Below are positions 21,486-28,950 of a stretch of 64,000 nt of DNA, piece after piece. The translations under genes were made by a program, and so were the position numbers. Numbering within the stretch: the stretch's first letter is position 1; each line of letters starts with the position of its first letter. The notes beneath the pieces were generated by a model. It made no database searches. It saw only the letters and a list, made by a program, of their open reading frames with translations, and was not told where the DNA came from. Source of the DNA: Streptomyces verrucosisporus. Its GTDB lineage: Bacteria; Actinomycetota; Actinomycetes; Streptomycetales; Streptomycetaceae. The stretch covers positions 557,006 to 621,005 of the forward strand of contig NZ_JADEYH010000001.1 of the NCBI RefSeq assembly GCF_017114865.1, read 5' to 3'.

Positions 21486-23084
21486 GTGATCACCGCCACC
21501 GGAGTAGAGCTGCGCGCCGGCGCCCGGATCCTCATCGAGTCCGCCTCCTTCCGCATCGCCAGGGGCGACCGCATCGGACTGGTCGGACGCAACGGGGCGG
21601 GCAAGACCACCCTGACCCGCTGCCTGGCCGGCGAGGGCGCCCCCGCGGCCGGGACGATCACCCGCACCGGTGAGGTCGGCTACCTGCCCCAGGACCCGCG
21701 CACCGGCGACCTCGACGCCCTCGCCCGCGACCGCATCCTGTCCGCCCGCGGTCTGGACACCGTGCTGCGCAGGATGCGCGAGAACGAGGACCGGATGGCG
21801 AACGGCCAGGGCGCCACCCGTGAGAAGGCGATGAGGAAGTACGAGCGGCTGGAGACGGAGTTCCTCACCAAGGGCGGCTACGCCGCCGAGGCCGAGGCCG
21901 CCACCATCGCCGCCAGCCTCGGTCTGCCCGACCGGGTGCTCGGCCAGCCGCTGCACACCCTCTCCGGCGGCCAGCGGCGCCGGGTGGAACTCGCCCGCAT
22001 CCTCTTCTCGGACGCCGACACCCTGCTGCTGGACGAGCCGACCAACCACCTCGACGCCGACTCGATCGTCTGGCTGCGCGACTTCCTGAAGACCTACCGC
22101 GGCGGCTTCGTCGTCATCTCCCACGACGTCGACCTGGTGGAGACGGTCGTCAACAAGGTCTTCTACCTCGACGCCAACCGCTCGGGCATCGACATCTACA
22201 ACATGGGCTGGAAGCAGTACCTGACCCAGCGCGAGGCCGACGAGAAGCGGCGCAGGCGCGAGCGGGCCAACGCCGAGAAGAAGGCCGCGGCCCTCAACGC
22301 CCAGGCCGACAAGATGCGCGCCAAGGCCACCAAGACGGTGGCCGCCCAGAACATGGCCCGCCGGGCCGAGCGGCTGCTGGCCGGACTGGAGGGGGAGCGG
22401 CAGGCCGACAAGGTCGCCAAGCTGCGCTTCCCCGACCCCGCGCCCTGCGGCAAGACCCCGCTGATGGCCGAGGAGCTGTCCAAGTCCTACGGCTCGCTGG
22501 AGATCTTCACCGACCTCTCGCTCGCCATCGACAAGGGCTCCCGCGTGGTCATCCTCGGCCTCAACGGCGCGGGCAAGACCACCTTGCTGCGGCTTCTGGC
22601 CGGGGTGGAGAAGCCCGACACCGGCCGGGTGGTCGCGGGCCACGGACTGAAGCTCGGTTACTACGCGCAGGAGCACGAGACGCTCGACGGCGACCGCACG
22701 GTCCTGGAGAACATGCGCTCGGCCGCCCCGGACATGGACCTGGTCGACATCCGCAAGACGCTGGGCTCCTTCCTGTTCTCCGGCGACGACGTGGACAAGC
22801 CCGCGCGGGTGCTCTCCGGCGGAGAGAAGACCCGGCTGGCGCTGGCCACGCTGGTGGTCTCCTCGGCCAACGTGCTGCTGCTGGACGAGCCGACCAACAA
22901 CCTCGACCCCGCCAGCCGGGAGGAGATCCTGGGCGCCCTGCGCACCTTCACCGGCGCGGTGGTGCTGGTCACCCACGACGAGGGCGCGGTGGACGCGCTC
23001 CAGCCGGAGCGGATCATCCTGCTGCCCGACGGTGTGGAGGACCTGTGGGGCGAGGAGTACGCGGACCTCGTGGCGCTCGCCTGA
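21486..23084 (+). CDS. ABC-F family ATPase (ribosome-associated type)
   Basis: 532 residues with two ABC domains and no membrane segments. Domain 1 has Walker A GRNGAGKTT near residue 36, signature LSGGQRRRVELARIL and Walker B LLLDEPTNHLDADS. A charged linker with VAAQNMARRAERLLAGLEGER joins domain 2, with GLNGAGKTT, LSGGEKTRLALATL and LLLDEPTNNLDPAS. ABC-F proteins act at the ribosomal E site in translation or antibiotic resistance. GTG at 21486 has AGGAG eight bases upstream. The leader ORF and spacer in front suggest translation-dependent regulation. Confidence 0.92.
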   Translation: MITATGVELRAGARILIESASFRIARGDRIGLVGRNGAGKTTLTRCLAGEGAPAAGTITRTGEVGYLPQDPRTGDLDALARDRILSARGLDTVLRRMRENEDRMANGQGATREKAMRKYERLETEFLTKGGYAAEAEAATIAASLGLPDRVLGQPLHTLSGGQRRRVELARILFSDADTLLLDEPTNHLDADSIVWLRDFLKTYRGGFVVISHDVDLVETVVNKVFYLDANRSGIDIYNMGWKQYLTQREADEKRRRRERANAEKKAAALNAQADKMRAKATKTVAAQNMARRAERLLAGLEGERQADKVAKLRFPDPAPCGKTPLMAEELSKSYGSLEIFTDLSLAIDKGSRVVILGLNGAGKTTLLRLLAGVEKPDTGRVVAGHGLKLGYYAQEHETLDGDRTVLENMRSAAPDMDLVDIRKTLGSFLFSGDDVDKPARVLSGGEKTRLALATLVVSSANVLLLDEPTNNLDPASREEILGALRTFTGAVVLVTHDEGAVDALQPERIILLPDGVEDLWGEEYADLVALA

Positions 23085-23196
23085 GCGGAGCCGGCCGCGG
23101 CGCCTTCGGTGCCCGCCCGCCGCGCAGGAACATCTGTCCCGGCCCTGCCCCCGGTCCCGTCTGCGCCACGGCCCGGCCACGCCGCGAGCGCGTAGT

Positions 23197-23252
23197 GATC
23201 ACACCGTTCTGGATCATTCGGCCGATGCTTGATCCATCATCTGAGTGAGATC
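23197..23252. promoter_or_regulatory. Cluster of four GATC sites upstream of gbn-like gene
   Basis: GATC occurs at 23197, 23212, 23231 and 23249, with a fifth at 23491; the first and last are TGATCA palindromes. The S. coelicolor protein Gbn is reported to bind GATC-centred sites, so this could be an autoregulatory region. The 448-base gap (23085-23532) holds no convincing gene. Confidence 0.45.
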
Positions 23253-23532
23253 GGCTCGTATTCCGGCGCGGTCGGGTGTCGATGGCGCCGGGGGTGTGGC
23301 ATAGACCTCCCATTCCCTGCGCTTGAACCCCGGTCGACGCTCTGACCTGCTCTTTCCCCGCTCCGCAGGGAAGCGCGCACCACGAGAGAGCCATGGAAAG
23401 CCCCACTCCGGGGCCCTTGGGTCCTTGTCCGGCCGCCGAGGACGTTTTACGGACCTTGTCGAATGGGTGGCCAGAAAACCGGCAAGGGGTGATCATGAGA
23501 GTCCAGAGCGCACTTCCCATGAGGAGGCACGG

Positions 23533-23754
23533 GTGGCCGAGACTCTGAAGAAGGGCAGCCGGGTGACCGGCGCCGCGCGCGAGAAGCTCGCGGCTGACCT
23601 CAAGAAGAAGTACGACTCCGGTGCGAGCATCCGGGCGCTGGCCGAGGAGACCGGCCGCTCCTATGGATTCGTGCACCGGATGCTCAGCGAGTCCGGCGTG
23701 ACCCTGCGCGGTCGCGGCGGCGCCACGCGGGGCAAGAAGACCGCGACGTCCTGA
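23533..23754 (+). CDS. gbn: Small HTH nucleoid-associated protein, Gbn-like
   Basis: 73 residues from GTG 23533, with a strong GAGGAGG five bases upstream. The product has a basic N-terminus, an HTH core DSGASIRALAEETGRSYGFVHRML and a Gly/Arg/Lys tail. Length, sequence and neighbours (enoyl-CoA hydratase homologue downstream, ABC-F upstream) match my recollection of S. coelicolor SCO1839. That protein, Gbn, is a genome-wide DNA-binding protein affecting development and antibiotic production. The frame stays open 210 bases upstream, but that part lacks homology and a ribosome site. Confidence 0.85.
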   Translation: MAETLKKGSRVTGAAREKLAADLKKKYDSGASIRALAEETGRSYGFVHRMLSESGVTLRGRGGATRGKKTATS

Positions 23755-23864
23755 GACCCAGGGTGTCCCGAGGGGCGCCACCCGGTCGGCCATCCGGTCG
23801 GCCGGGTGGTTACTCTTCAGTCACTTGACAGTCGTCCGACTGCGGACTGCCCCGGGAGACCCTC

Positions 23865-24644
23865 ATGACCCTGCTCGACAAGGACGGAGTACGGCTCGTC
23901 GCGGACGGTGCCGTGGCCACGGTCACGCTCGACCGCCCGGCCAAGCGCAACGCCCAGACGTTCGCGATGTGGCGCGCCCTGGCCGAGGCCGGGAGGCTGC
24001 TGCCCGGTGAGATCCGCGTCGTCGTCCTGCGCGGAGAGGGGCAGTCCTTCTCCGCCGGGCTCGACCGGCAGGCCTTCACCCCCGAGGGCTTCGACGGCGA
24101 GCCGTCCTTCATCGACCTGGCGCGCGGTTCCGACGCCGAGGTCGACACGGCCATCGCCGGTTACCAGGAGGCCTTCACCTGGTGGCGGCGCAACGACGTC
24201 GTGAGCATCGCCGCCGTCCAGGGGCATGCCGTCGGCGCGGGCTTTCAGCTCGCGCTCGCCTGTGACCTGCGGGTGTGCGCCGACGACGTGCAGTTCGCGA
24301 TGCGCGAGACCAGCCTCGGGCTGGTCCCCGATCTCACCGGCACCCACCCGCTCGTCTCCCTGGTCGGGTACGCCCGCGCGCTGGAGATCTGCGCCACGGG
24401 CCGCTTCGTGCGCGCCGAGGAGGCCGAGCGGACCGGCCTGGCCAACCTCGTGGTGCCCGCCGCGGAGCTGGAGGCCGCCACCGCGGATCTGGCCGCGGCA
24501 CTGCTCGCCGCCCCGCGCGACGCGGTGATCGAGACCAAGTCGCTGCTGCGCGGCGCGGGGGACCGCACCTACGACGAGCAGCGCGCCGCCGAGCGCGCGG
24601 CCCAGACGCGCAGGCTGCGCGACCTGGCCGGCATCGGCGACTGA
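23865..24644 (+). CDS. Enoyl-CoA hydratase/isomerase family protein
   Basis: 259 residues, the normal length of the crotonase family. The oxyanion-hole segments are VVVLRGEGQSFSAGLDRQAF near residue 55 and AVQGHAVGAGFQLALACDLRV near residue 120. The usual catalytic glutamates are not evident at the first position, so it may be an isomerase or a hydrolase-like member. GGGAGA lies upstream of ATG 23865. It follows the gbn-like gene at 110 bases. Substrate is unknown. Confidence 0.88.
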   Translation: MTLLDKDGVRLVADGAVATVTLDRPAKRNAQTFAMWRALAEAGRLLPGEIRVVVLRGEGQSFSAGLDRQAFTPEGFDGEPSFIDLARGSDAEVDTAIAGYQEAFTWWRRNDVVSIAAVQGHAVGAGFQLALACDLRVCADDVQFAMRETSLGLVPDLTGTHPLVSLVGYARALEICATGRFVRAEEAERTGLANLVVPAAELEAATADLAAALLAAPRDAVIETKSLLRGAGDRTYDEQRAAERAAQTRRLRDLAGIGD

Positions 24645-24650
24645 CCGCTC

Positions 24651-25415
24651 TCACCCCGGGCCCCGCACCACCTCCGTCACCACGGCCGCGACCGTGACGG
24701 GCCCGGGGGCGCCGGCCGCCGCGGCCCGTGCCGCCGCGGCGCGGACCGCGCGTGCCACATCGAGCGCACGGTGGTCCGCCGCGGCCGCGAACTGGACCCG
24801 CACATGGCGTCCGGGGGCCGCGCCGGCCCCGTCGCCGGGTCCGGTGTCCACGATCCGCAGCGCCCGGGCCGCGCCCCCCAGCTCGGGGGCCAGCCGTGTC
24901 ACGCCCGCGACGGCCAGCGCCGCGGCGCCGACCGGGGTCCCGGCCTCTCCGGTGTCCGTGGTCTCCCCGGCGCCGTTTAGCTCCCCGGAGGGCTCCTCGG
25001 GCCGGGGCCCGTCGTCCGGCCCGTCCAGCAGTCCGGTGATTTGCAGGTCCACCGCCGCCACCACCAGCCCCAGGCGCCTGTCGGCCGCTTCGGCCAGGGT
25101 CGAGCGCAGTCGCTCGGCCGCCACCGGCAGCGGCTCCCGGGCATCGGCCTCGAACTCCGCGGAGATCCTGACCGGGCCGGGCGGAAGGGCGCTGGGGGGC
25201 ATCGGTACGGCCGGCCTCCCACCCGCGCCGGGCTCGGCCGGGGAGAGCCGCAGCGTGCCCGGCCGCACCCCCGGCAGCCCGGCCGCCGCCTGCCGCAGCA
25301 CACCGGCCGCCGCCCGCTCCGCGATCCAGGCGCCGTCCTCCGCCCCGCCCAGCGGAAGCAGGCGTCCGAAGCCGATCTGCCGCCGTACGGCCTGAGCCAA
25401 CCGGTCCGTGGCCAT
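24651..25415 (-). CDS. Uncharacterised protein with two possible Asp23-like halves
   Basis: 254 residues from ATG 25415, with AGGAG upstream. It is divergent from the Asp23/AmaP cluster. I recognise no named family with certainty. Both halves show the Asp23 pattern of a helix ending in a PGV-like turn, a hydrophobic strand, an amphipathic helix and a closing hydrophobic strand. Half one is residues 28-128 (VRISAEFEADAREPLPVAAE then LGLVVAAVDLQITGL). Half two is residues 163-249 (HVRVQFAAAADHRALDVARA then VTVAAVVTEVV). They are joined by an acidic linker, residues 129-162. No signal peptide or membrane helix. The Asp23 relation is inference from pattern. Confidence 0.7.
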   Translation of the reverse strand: MATDRLAQAVRRQIGFGRLLPLGGAEDGAWIAERAAAGVLRQAAAGLPGVRPGTLRLSPAEPGAGGRPAVPMPPSALPPGPVRISAEFEADAREPLPVAAERLRSTLAEAADRRLGLVVAAVDLQITGLLDGPDDGPRPEEPSGELNGAGETTDTGEAGTPVGAAALAVAGVTRLAPELGGAARALRIVDTGPGDGAGAAPGRHVRVQFAAAADHRALDVARAVRAAAARAAAAGAPGPVTVAAVVTEVVRGPG

Positions 25416-25647
25416 GGTCTGCGCTCCTCTCCCGGCCCCGGTGCCTGTCCCGCAGGGCCGTTCGGTGCCCCGCCGGCGCTTTCCGGGGTTCTCCCTCCAA
25501 CGGTGCCCAGCCTTGCGCCACGGGCTTCGCTCGGCCGTGTCCTTCCTCCATGTGGCGGTGCGCTCATGAGGCAAAAGGGGGCGATCGTGTCTAGCGTGGA
25601 GATATCAGGACGAAGTGTTCCTTTGTCGAAGGCAAGGGGTGACGGAA

Positions 25648-26130
25648 ATGACCGAGACCACCCAGCAGAACCGTTCAGGCCCTTCCGGCGGACGGCTCGG
25701 TGAGGGGCGGGGCGCGAGCGACCCGCGTGTGCGCGGGAAGACCACGATCGCCGACGGTGTGGTGGCGAAGATCGCCGGGATGGCCGCCCGCGAGGTCGAC
25801 GGTGTCCACGCGATGGGCGCCGGCATGAGCCGGACCATCGGCGCGGTGCGCGACCGCGTCCCCGGCGGTGGTGGCGGTGGCGGTTCGTCCGTCACCCGAG
25901 GGGTGAAGGTCGAGGTCGGCGAGACCCAGGCGGCGATCGACCTGGACATCGTGGTCGAGTACGGCGTGTCGATCACCGACGTGGCGAGCGATGTGCGCGA
26001 GAACGTCATCGGCTCGATCGAGCGGATGACCGGACTGGAGGTCGTCGAGGTCAATGTCACGGTCGACGACGTCAACCTGCCCGACGAGGGCCAGGAGGAA
26101 GAGCAGCCGGAGAGGCCGCGGCTGCAGTAG
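25648..26130 (+). CDS. Asp23/Gls24 family envelope stress response protein
   Basis: 160 residues. The Asp23 domain begins at KTTIADGVVAKIAGMAAREVDGVHAMG (split around residue 35) and ends with VVEVNVTVDDVNL. The core is VKVEVGETQAAIDLDIVVEYG. A Gly run (residues about 72-78) interrupts the first third. Asp23 proteins are cytoplasmic but held at the membrane by AmaP, whose homologue closes this cluster. ATG at 25648 is preferred; GTG at 25639 in frame is an alternative. First of five closely spaced genes. Confidence 0.9.
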   Translation: MTETTQQNRSGPSGGRLGEGRGASDPRVRGKTTIADGVVAKIAGMAAREVDGVHAMGAGMSRTIGAVRDRVPGGGGGGGSSVTRGVKVEVGETQAAIDLDIVVEYGVSITDVASDVRENVIGSIERMTGLEVVEVNVTVDDVNLPDEGQEEEQPERPRLQ

Positions 26131-26181
26131 TGCACCGCGGGCCGCAGGGGCCCGGCGGCGCGGGAAGCTGAGGAGCGCACG

Positions 26182-26364
26182 ATGAGCATGGCCGCAGTCG
26201 GCTTGATCGCAGGCATGGCGCTGGGCTTCGCCGGATACTTCGGCGGCTTCTGGGCCTTCCTCCTGGTGGCGGTACTGGGCGTGGTCGGTTTCGTCGCCGG
26301 CCGGGTCCTGGACGGCGATCTGGAGCCGGGAGAGATCTTCCGCTCCGGCGGCGGACGGCGGTGA
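26182..26364 (+). CDS. Small membrane protein of the Asp23 cluster (DUF2273-like)
   Basis: 60 residues, ATG 26182 with GAGGAGCGCAC upstream. Two glycine-rich hydrophobic segments (VGLIAGMALGFAGYFGGFW and FLLVAVLGVVGFVAGRVLDG) precede a short charged tail. This matches the small DUF2273-type proteins found beside asp23 genes in Firmicutes and actinobacteria. The stop is four bases before the next gene's GTG. Confidence 0.82.
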   Translation: MSMAAVGLIAGMALGFAGYFGGFWAFLLVAVLGVVGFVAGRVLDGDLEPGEIFRSGGGRR

Positions 26365-26367
26365 CCG

Positions 26368-26775
26368 GTGGCGCAGGAATTCCGCAGGGCGGAGATCTCC
26401 TGGGTGCCCGCGGCCGAGCGGGGGGCGACGAGGATCGCCGACCGGGTCGTCGCCAAGATCGCCGCGCGGGCCGCCCGCGAGGCACTGGAGGAGGACCCCG
26501 AGGCGTCCGGGGCGCCGCGTACGGGAAAGGACCCGCGGGCGAAGGTCGCCGTCCGCCGACCTGTCGGCCGGAACGGGCCGAACGGCGAGGCCCGGGTGGT
26601 GGTCGCGGTCGAACTTCCCTACCCCTGCGACATCGGCGCACGGTGCGGTTCGGTGCGCGGAAGAGTCGCCTCGCGGGTGCGGGAACTGGCCGGTATGGCG
26701 GTCCGGCAGGTGACCGTCGAGGTCACACGGCTGCACACGGGCCCGTTCGGCCGGAGCGGAGGGAGGGTGCGGTGA
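26368..26775 (+). CDS. Second, divergent Asp23/Gls24 family protein
   Basis: 135 residues from GTG 26368. The core ATRIADRVVAKIAARAAREAL starts near residue 21; ARVVVAVELPYPCDIGARCGSV and VRQVTVEVTRLH follow. Compared with the first paralogue the loop between helix one and the strand is replaced by a Pro/Lys/Arg-rich stretch. Same operon, probably a partner in a mixed Asp23 complex (inference). Confidence 0.85.
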   Translation: MAQEFRRAEISWVPAAERGATRIADRVVAKIAARAAREALEEDPEASGAPRTGKDPRAKVAVRRPVGRNGPNGEARVVVAVELPYPCDIGARCGSVRGRVASRVRELAGMAVRQVTVEVTRLHTGPFGRSGGRVR

Positions 26776-26782
26776 GGGCACG

Positions 26783-27463
26783 ATGAGCCACGACGCCCGG
26801 CGGCAGCCGGCCCCGAAGAGCGCCGCCGGCGCGGACCCGGACGGTGTGGAACCGTCCGCGCCGGAGCCCGCCGGTGCGGACGGCGGCCGGTACGACGGGG
26901 GCGGCGGAGGCGGGAGCACCCGGCGCTTCTGGTCGGCCCGGCGGGTGCCGGCCGCGATCGTGGCACTGGTCCTGGCCGTCGCGGCGGCCGTGCTCCTGTA
27001 CGAGGCCGTCGCCGCGAGCATCGACAAGTCCCCCTCCGCGTGGCGGCGCGAGACCACCGCGGACCTGGCCGCCCGGCCGCTCGACGACCCCTGGGCGATC
27101 GCCGGCGCGGCGCTCGCGGTTCTGCTGGGGCTGTGGCTGGTCGTGCTGGCGGTCACCCCCGGGCTGCGCGGTCTGCTGCCGATGCGCGGTGGTTCCTCCG
27201 ACGGGGTCCGGGTGCGTGCCGGACTGGAGAGATCCGCCGCTGAGGCGGTACTGCACGACCGGCTGCTGGACGTGCCCGGGGTGCGGTCGGTCCGGGTGAA
27301 CGCGGGGCGGCACCGGATCAAGGTGCGGGCACGGGCCCACTTCCGGCCCCTGGAGGATGTGCGGGGAGATCTGGAAAGGGTCGCGGAGGAGGGCGTGCGG
27401 CAGCTCGGGCTCGCCCGCAGGACGCGGCGGTCGGTCCGGGTGCGGCGCCCGGAGAAGGGCTGA
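26783..27463 (+). CDS. DUF6286-type two-helix membrane protein
   Basis: 226 residues. A disordered Pro/Gly/Asp-rich N-terminus (about 45 residues) precedes two membrane helices, VPAAIVALVLAVAAAVLLYEAV and AGAALAVLLGLWLVVLAVTP. A C-terminal cytoplasmic domain of about 90 residues contains RLLDVPGVRSVRVNAG and HRIKVRARAHFRPLEDV. That last part has the Asp23-like strand-helix-strand order. GAGGG lies five bases before ATG 26783. Fourth gene of the envelope cluster. Confidence 0.82.
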   Translation: MSHDARRQPAPKSAAGADPDGVEPSAPEPAGADGGRYDGGGGGGSTRRFWSARRVPAAIVALVLAVAAAVLLYEAVAASIDKSPSAWRRETTADLAARPLDDPWAIAGAALAVLLGLWLVVLAVTPGLRGLLPMRGGSSDGVRVRAGLERSAAEAVLHDRLLDVPGVRSVRVNAGRHRIKVRARAHFRPLEDVRGDLERVAEEGVRQLGLARRTRRSVRVRRPEKG

Positions 27464-27474
27464 GGAAGGGCGAG

Positions 27475-28074
27475 GTGGACCGGATGCTCACGGTGGTGAA
27501 CCGGATCCTGCTGGGGCTGGCCGGACTGGCGCTGCTGGTGCTGGGACTGGCGGCCCTGGTGGGAGGGCTCGACCTCCAGCGGCGCTGGGGTTTCGACATG
27601 CCCCGGGACCTTTTCCGGGGCGGGCCGGACGAGGTGCTGCTCGGGCGTGGGGAACCCGCCTGGTGGCGGGACGCGGACTGGTGGCGGTGGCTGCTGGTGA
27701 TCGGTGTGCCGGCCGCCGCGCTCCTGCTCGCCCTGTGGTGGCTTTCGGCGCAGCTGTGGCGGCAGCGGCCGGACACCGTGCTGGTCGACAGCGGCGACGG
27801 TTACGGCGCCCTGGTCGGGACACGGACCCTGGAGGACGCCGTGGCCGGGGAGGCCGGGGCCCTGCCGGGCGTGGAACGGGCCCGGGTGAGGCTGGGCCGC
27901 CGCCGCACCGGGGTGCGGGCCCGGGTCGCACTGGCTGTGGCCGCCCACGCGAGCCCCGCCGAGGTCCTCGCACGCGTGCGGGACGAGGCGCTGGAGAACG
28001 CCCGTGTCTCGGCGGGCCTGGGGAAACTGACCGCGGAGGTCCGGCTGCGCTCGGCGCGGCAGCGGGTCTGGTGA
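27475..28074 (+). CDS. amaP: Alkaline shock response membrane anchor protein AmaP
   Basis: 199 residues. The typical AmaP start VNRILLGLAGLALLVLGLAAL forms helix one; WRWLLVIGVPAAALLLALWWL forms helix two. A cytoplasmic Asp23-like domain follows (GVERARVRLGRRRTGVRARVAL). AmaP anchors Asp23 at the membrane in Gram-positive bacteria. GTG 27475 has GGAAGG five bases upstream; ATG 27484 has an equally good GAGGTGG. Last gene of the cluster, followed by a strong terminator. Confidence 0.87.
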   Translation: MDRMLTVVNRILLGLAGLALLVLGLAALVGGLDLQRRWGFDMPRDLFRGGPDEVLLGRGEPAWWRDADWWRWLLVIGVPAAALLLALWWLSAQLWRQRPDTVLVDSGDGYGALVGTRTLEDAVAGEAGALPGVERARVRLGRRRTGVRARVALAVAAHASPAEVLARVRDEALENARVSAGLGKLTAEVRLRSARQRVW

Positions 28075-28117
28075 ACGGGCTGAGGCGGTGCCCCGCCGGT
28101 CACCCTCACCGCCACCG

Positions 28118-28164
28118 CCCCCACCGCCGTCCCCTCAGGCACGTGCCGGGGACGGCGGTGGGGG
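28118..28164. terminator. Bidirectional terminator, perfect 17-bp stem
   Basis: CCCCCACCGCCGTCCCC (28118-28134) pairs perfectly with 28148-28164 across a 13-base loop. It lies between the convergent amaP and SDR genes. Confidence 0.85.
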
Positions 28165-28189
28165 GCTGGGGGCAGTCCGGCCGGAAAGG

Positions 28190-28945
28190 TCAGAAGCCGC
28201 GGCGGGCGCCGCCGTCGACCGGGAACATCACCCCGGTGACGTACGAGGCGGCGGGGGAGAGCAGGAACGCCGCCGCCCTGCCGAACTCCTCCGGAGTGCC
28301 GTAGCGGCGCAGTGGGATCGCGGCCGAGATCCGCTCGCGGGCGGCGCCGGCGTCCCCGGTCATGGCGTCCAGGCTGCGTACCCGGTCGGTGTCGATACGG
28401 CCCGGCAGCAGTCCGACGACCCGGATGCCGCGCGGCCCCACCTCGTCGGCCAGCGACTTCGCGAAACCGGCCAGCCCCGGACGCAGTCCGTTGGAGACCG
28501 TCAGGCCGGGGATCGGCTCGTGCACCGAGCCGGAGAGGACGAAGCCGATCACCCCGCCCTCGCCCAGTCGCGCGGCCGCGGTGCGGGCCAGCCGCACCGC
28601 GCCGAGGAAGACCGTCTCGAAGGCCGACTGCCACTGGTCGTCGGTGACCGTCTCGTGGGAGCCGGCCGGCGGCCCGCCGACGCTGACCAGCACCCCGTCC
28701 AGGCGACCGTGGCGCTCGTGGGCCGCCGTCACCAGACGGTCGGCCGCGGCCGGGTCGGCGTTGTCCGCCACCATGCCGAAGACGTCACCGCCCAGCCGTC
28801 CGGCGGCCTCGGCCACCGTCTCGTCGCTCCGGCCTGTGATGATCACCTTCGCGCCGTCGGCGGCCAGCTCCCGTGCGGTGGCGAAGCCCAGCCCGCGGGT
28901 GGCACCGGTGACGAGGTACACCCTGTCCTGAAGTCCGAGATCCAT
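28190..28945 (-). CDS. SDR family protein lacking the canonical Tyr/Lys pair
   Basis: 251 residues. The NAD(P) motif is VTGATRGLGFATARELA near residue 11 and the C-terminus has YVTGVMFPVDGGARRG. Where classical SDR enzymes have Tyr-x-x-x-Lys this protein reads GLTVSNGLRPGLAGFAKSL, so Tyr aligns with Ser and Lys with Arg. I recall a group of bacterial SDR proteins with this SN..R pattern, so it is probably a subfamily and not a broken gene. Function unknown; an oxidoreductase with altered catalysis or a non-catalytic binder are both possible. The SURF1 stop is five bases upstream of its ATG. Confidence 0.85.
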   Translation of the reverse strand: MDLGLQDRVYLVTGATRGLGFATARELAADGAKVIITGRSDETVAEAAGRLGGDVFGMVADNADPAAADRLVTAAHERHGRLDGVLVSVGGPPAGSHETVTDDQWQSAFETVFLGAVRLARTAAARLGEGGVIGFVLSGSVHEPIPGLTVSNGLRPGLAGFAKSLADEVGPRGIRVVGLLPGRIDTDRVRSLDAMTGDAGAARERISAAIPLRRYGTPEEFGRAAAFLLSPAASYVTGVMFPVDGGARRGF

Positions 28946-28950
28946 GGGGA

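Noticed and set aside
20985..23180. Minus-strand open frame of 731 codons opposite the ABC-F gene
   Set aside because: Low-complexity product with no motifs; the opposite strand has a clear two-domain ATPase.
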